From: Candidatus Aenigmatarchaeota archaeon
Lineage (GTDB): Archaea > Aenigmatarchaeota > Aenigmatarchaeia > GW2011-AR5 > WALA01
Direction: 5' to 3'
Length of the DNA stretch: 11,935 bases
Assembly (NCBI GenBank): GCA_015522745.1
Contig: WALQ01000007.1
Coordinates: forward strand, 1 to 11,935
In this document: positions 11,894 through 11,935 of the stretch, piece by piece
How the letters are laid out: every line of letters starts with the position of its first letter
Position numbering within the stretch: the stretch's first letter is position 1
Notes under the pieces: model-generated
What the model was told of the DNA's origin: nothing
Seen by the model: only the letters and a program-made list of their open reading frames with translations
Database searches by the model: none
Position numbers and translations under genes: made by a program

Positions 11894-11935
11894 AACTCAT
11901 AGGTCTTGGCCTTTACGATGAGCGCGATATAAGCG
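11887..11935 (+). CDS. dphB: Diphthine synthase, N-terminal 16 codons (cut by window edge)
   Basis: The fragment reads MLKLIGLGLYDERDIS, the strongly conserved N-terminus of archaeal diphthine synthase (Dph5/DphB), an SAM-dependent methyltransferase that trimethylates the precursor on the conserved histidine of elongation factor 2 during diphthamide synthesis. LIGLGLYDE is the first strand and glycine-rich SAM-binding loop. The ATG overlaps the speB stop by 7 bases, and GGTG (11878-11881) lies 5 nt upstream inside speB, so translation is probably coupled. Only the first 16 codons are visible, but this N-terminus is distinctive. Confidence 0.85.
   Translation, partial: MLKLIGLGLYDERDIS

Noticed and set aside
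1..11935. Insertion sequence, integrase, att sites or defence genes
   Set aside because: No transposase, recombinase, terminal inverted repeats, target-site duplications or known defence domains are visible. Hef here fits repair in a housekeeping operon.

Overview
The window reads as a chromosomal segment of an archaeon. It carries an archaeal 20S proteasome beta subunit, the archaeal KH/beta-CASP termination nuclease (FttA/aCPSF1), ribosomal protein L37Ae, RNA polymerase subunit P, KEOPS Pcc1, prefoldin beta, a class I (archaeal) CCA-adding enzyme, SepF, and both halves of Hef. Start regions use GGTG/GGTGAT-type Shine-Dalgarno (SD) sites, usually 5-6 nt from the start codon, and T/A-rich boxes of TTTAWATA type lie upstream of gene blocks. 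Hef plus SepF points to a euryarchaeal or DPANN-type lineage rather than Thermoproteota. I cannot place it more precisely.

Layout. (1) Positions 1-1000: two AT-rich minus-strand genes of unknown function, one cut by the left edge and one encoding an all-helical protein of five ~45-residue repeats. (2) 1160-2554: prolyl-tRNA synthetase of the subtype common in bacteria, visibly GC-richer than its flanks. (3) 2548-3150: an unknown minus-strand gene, tail-to-tail with proS. (4) 3374-5870: psmB and fttA, a common archaeal pair. (5) 5921-7540: an information-processing block rpl37ae, rpoP, pcc1, pfdB, UPF0147, then sepF with its own promoter. (6) 8853-7519, minus: cca, tail-to-tail with sepF. (7) 8928-11935: divergent operon of Hef helicase, separate Hef nuclease, a ureohydrolase (agmatinase-like) and the first codons of diphthine synthase.

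Most of the window is translation, RNA and protein-quality-control housekeeping: tRNA charging (proS), tRNA 3' ends (cca), t6A (pcc1), ribosome (rpl37ae), diphthamide on EF2 (dphB), transcription (rpoP, fttA), folding and turnover (pfdB, psmB), together with division (sepF) and fork repair (hef). Genes from fttA to dphB overlap or nearly touch, so translational coupling is likely.

The points most worth a second look are: the cleanly split Hef, whose nuclease half has its own SD inside the helicase's last codons; the bacterial-like, GC-rich ProRS set between AT-rich orphan genes; the internally duplicated helical-repeat orphan; a strand-partitioned excess of GAGCTC (19 of 27 Glu-Leu pairs in plus-strand genes, 0 of 7 in minus-strand genes); and a ~100 nt psmB leader with mutually exclusive stems. 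I do not see a mobile element, CRISPR array, tRNA or rRNA. No gene-free stretch exceeds 300 bases; the longest is 3151-3373.
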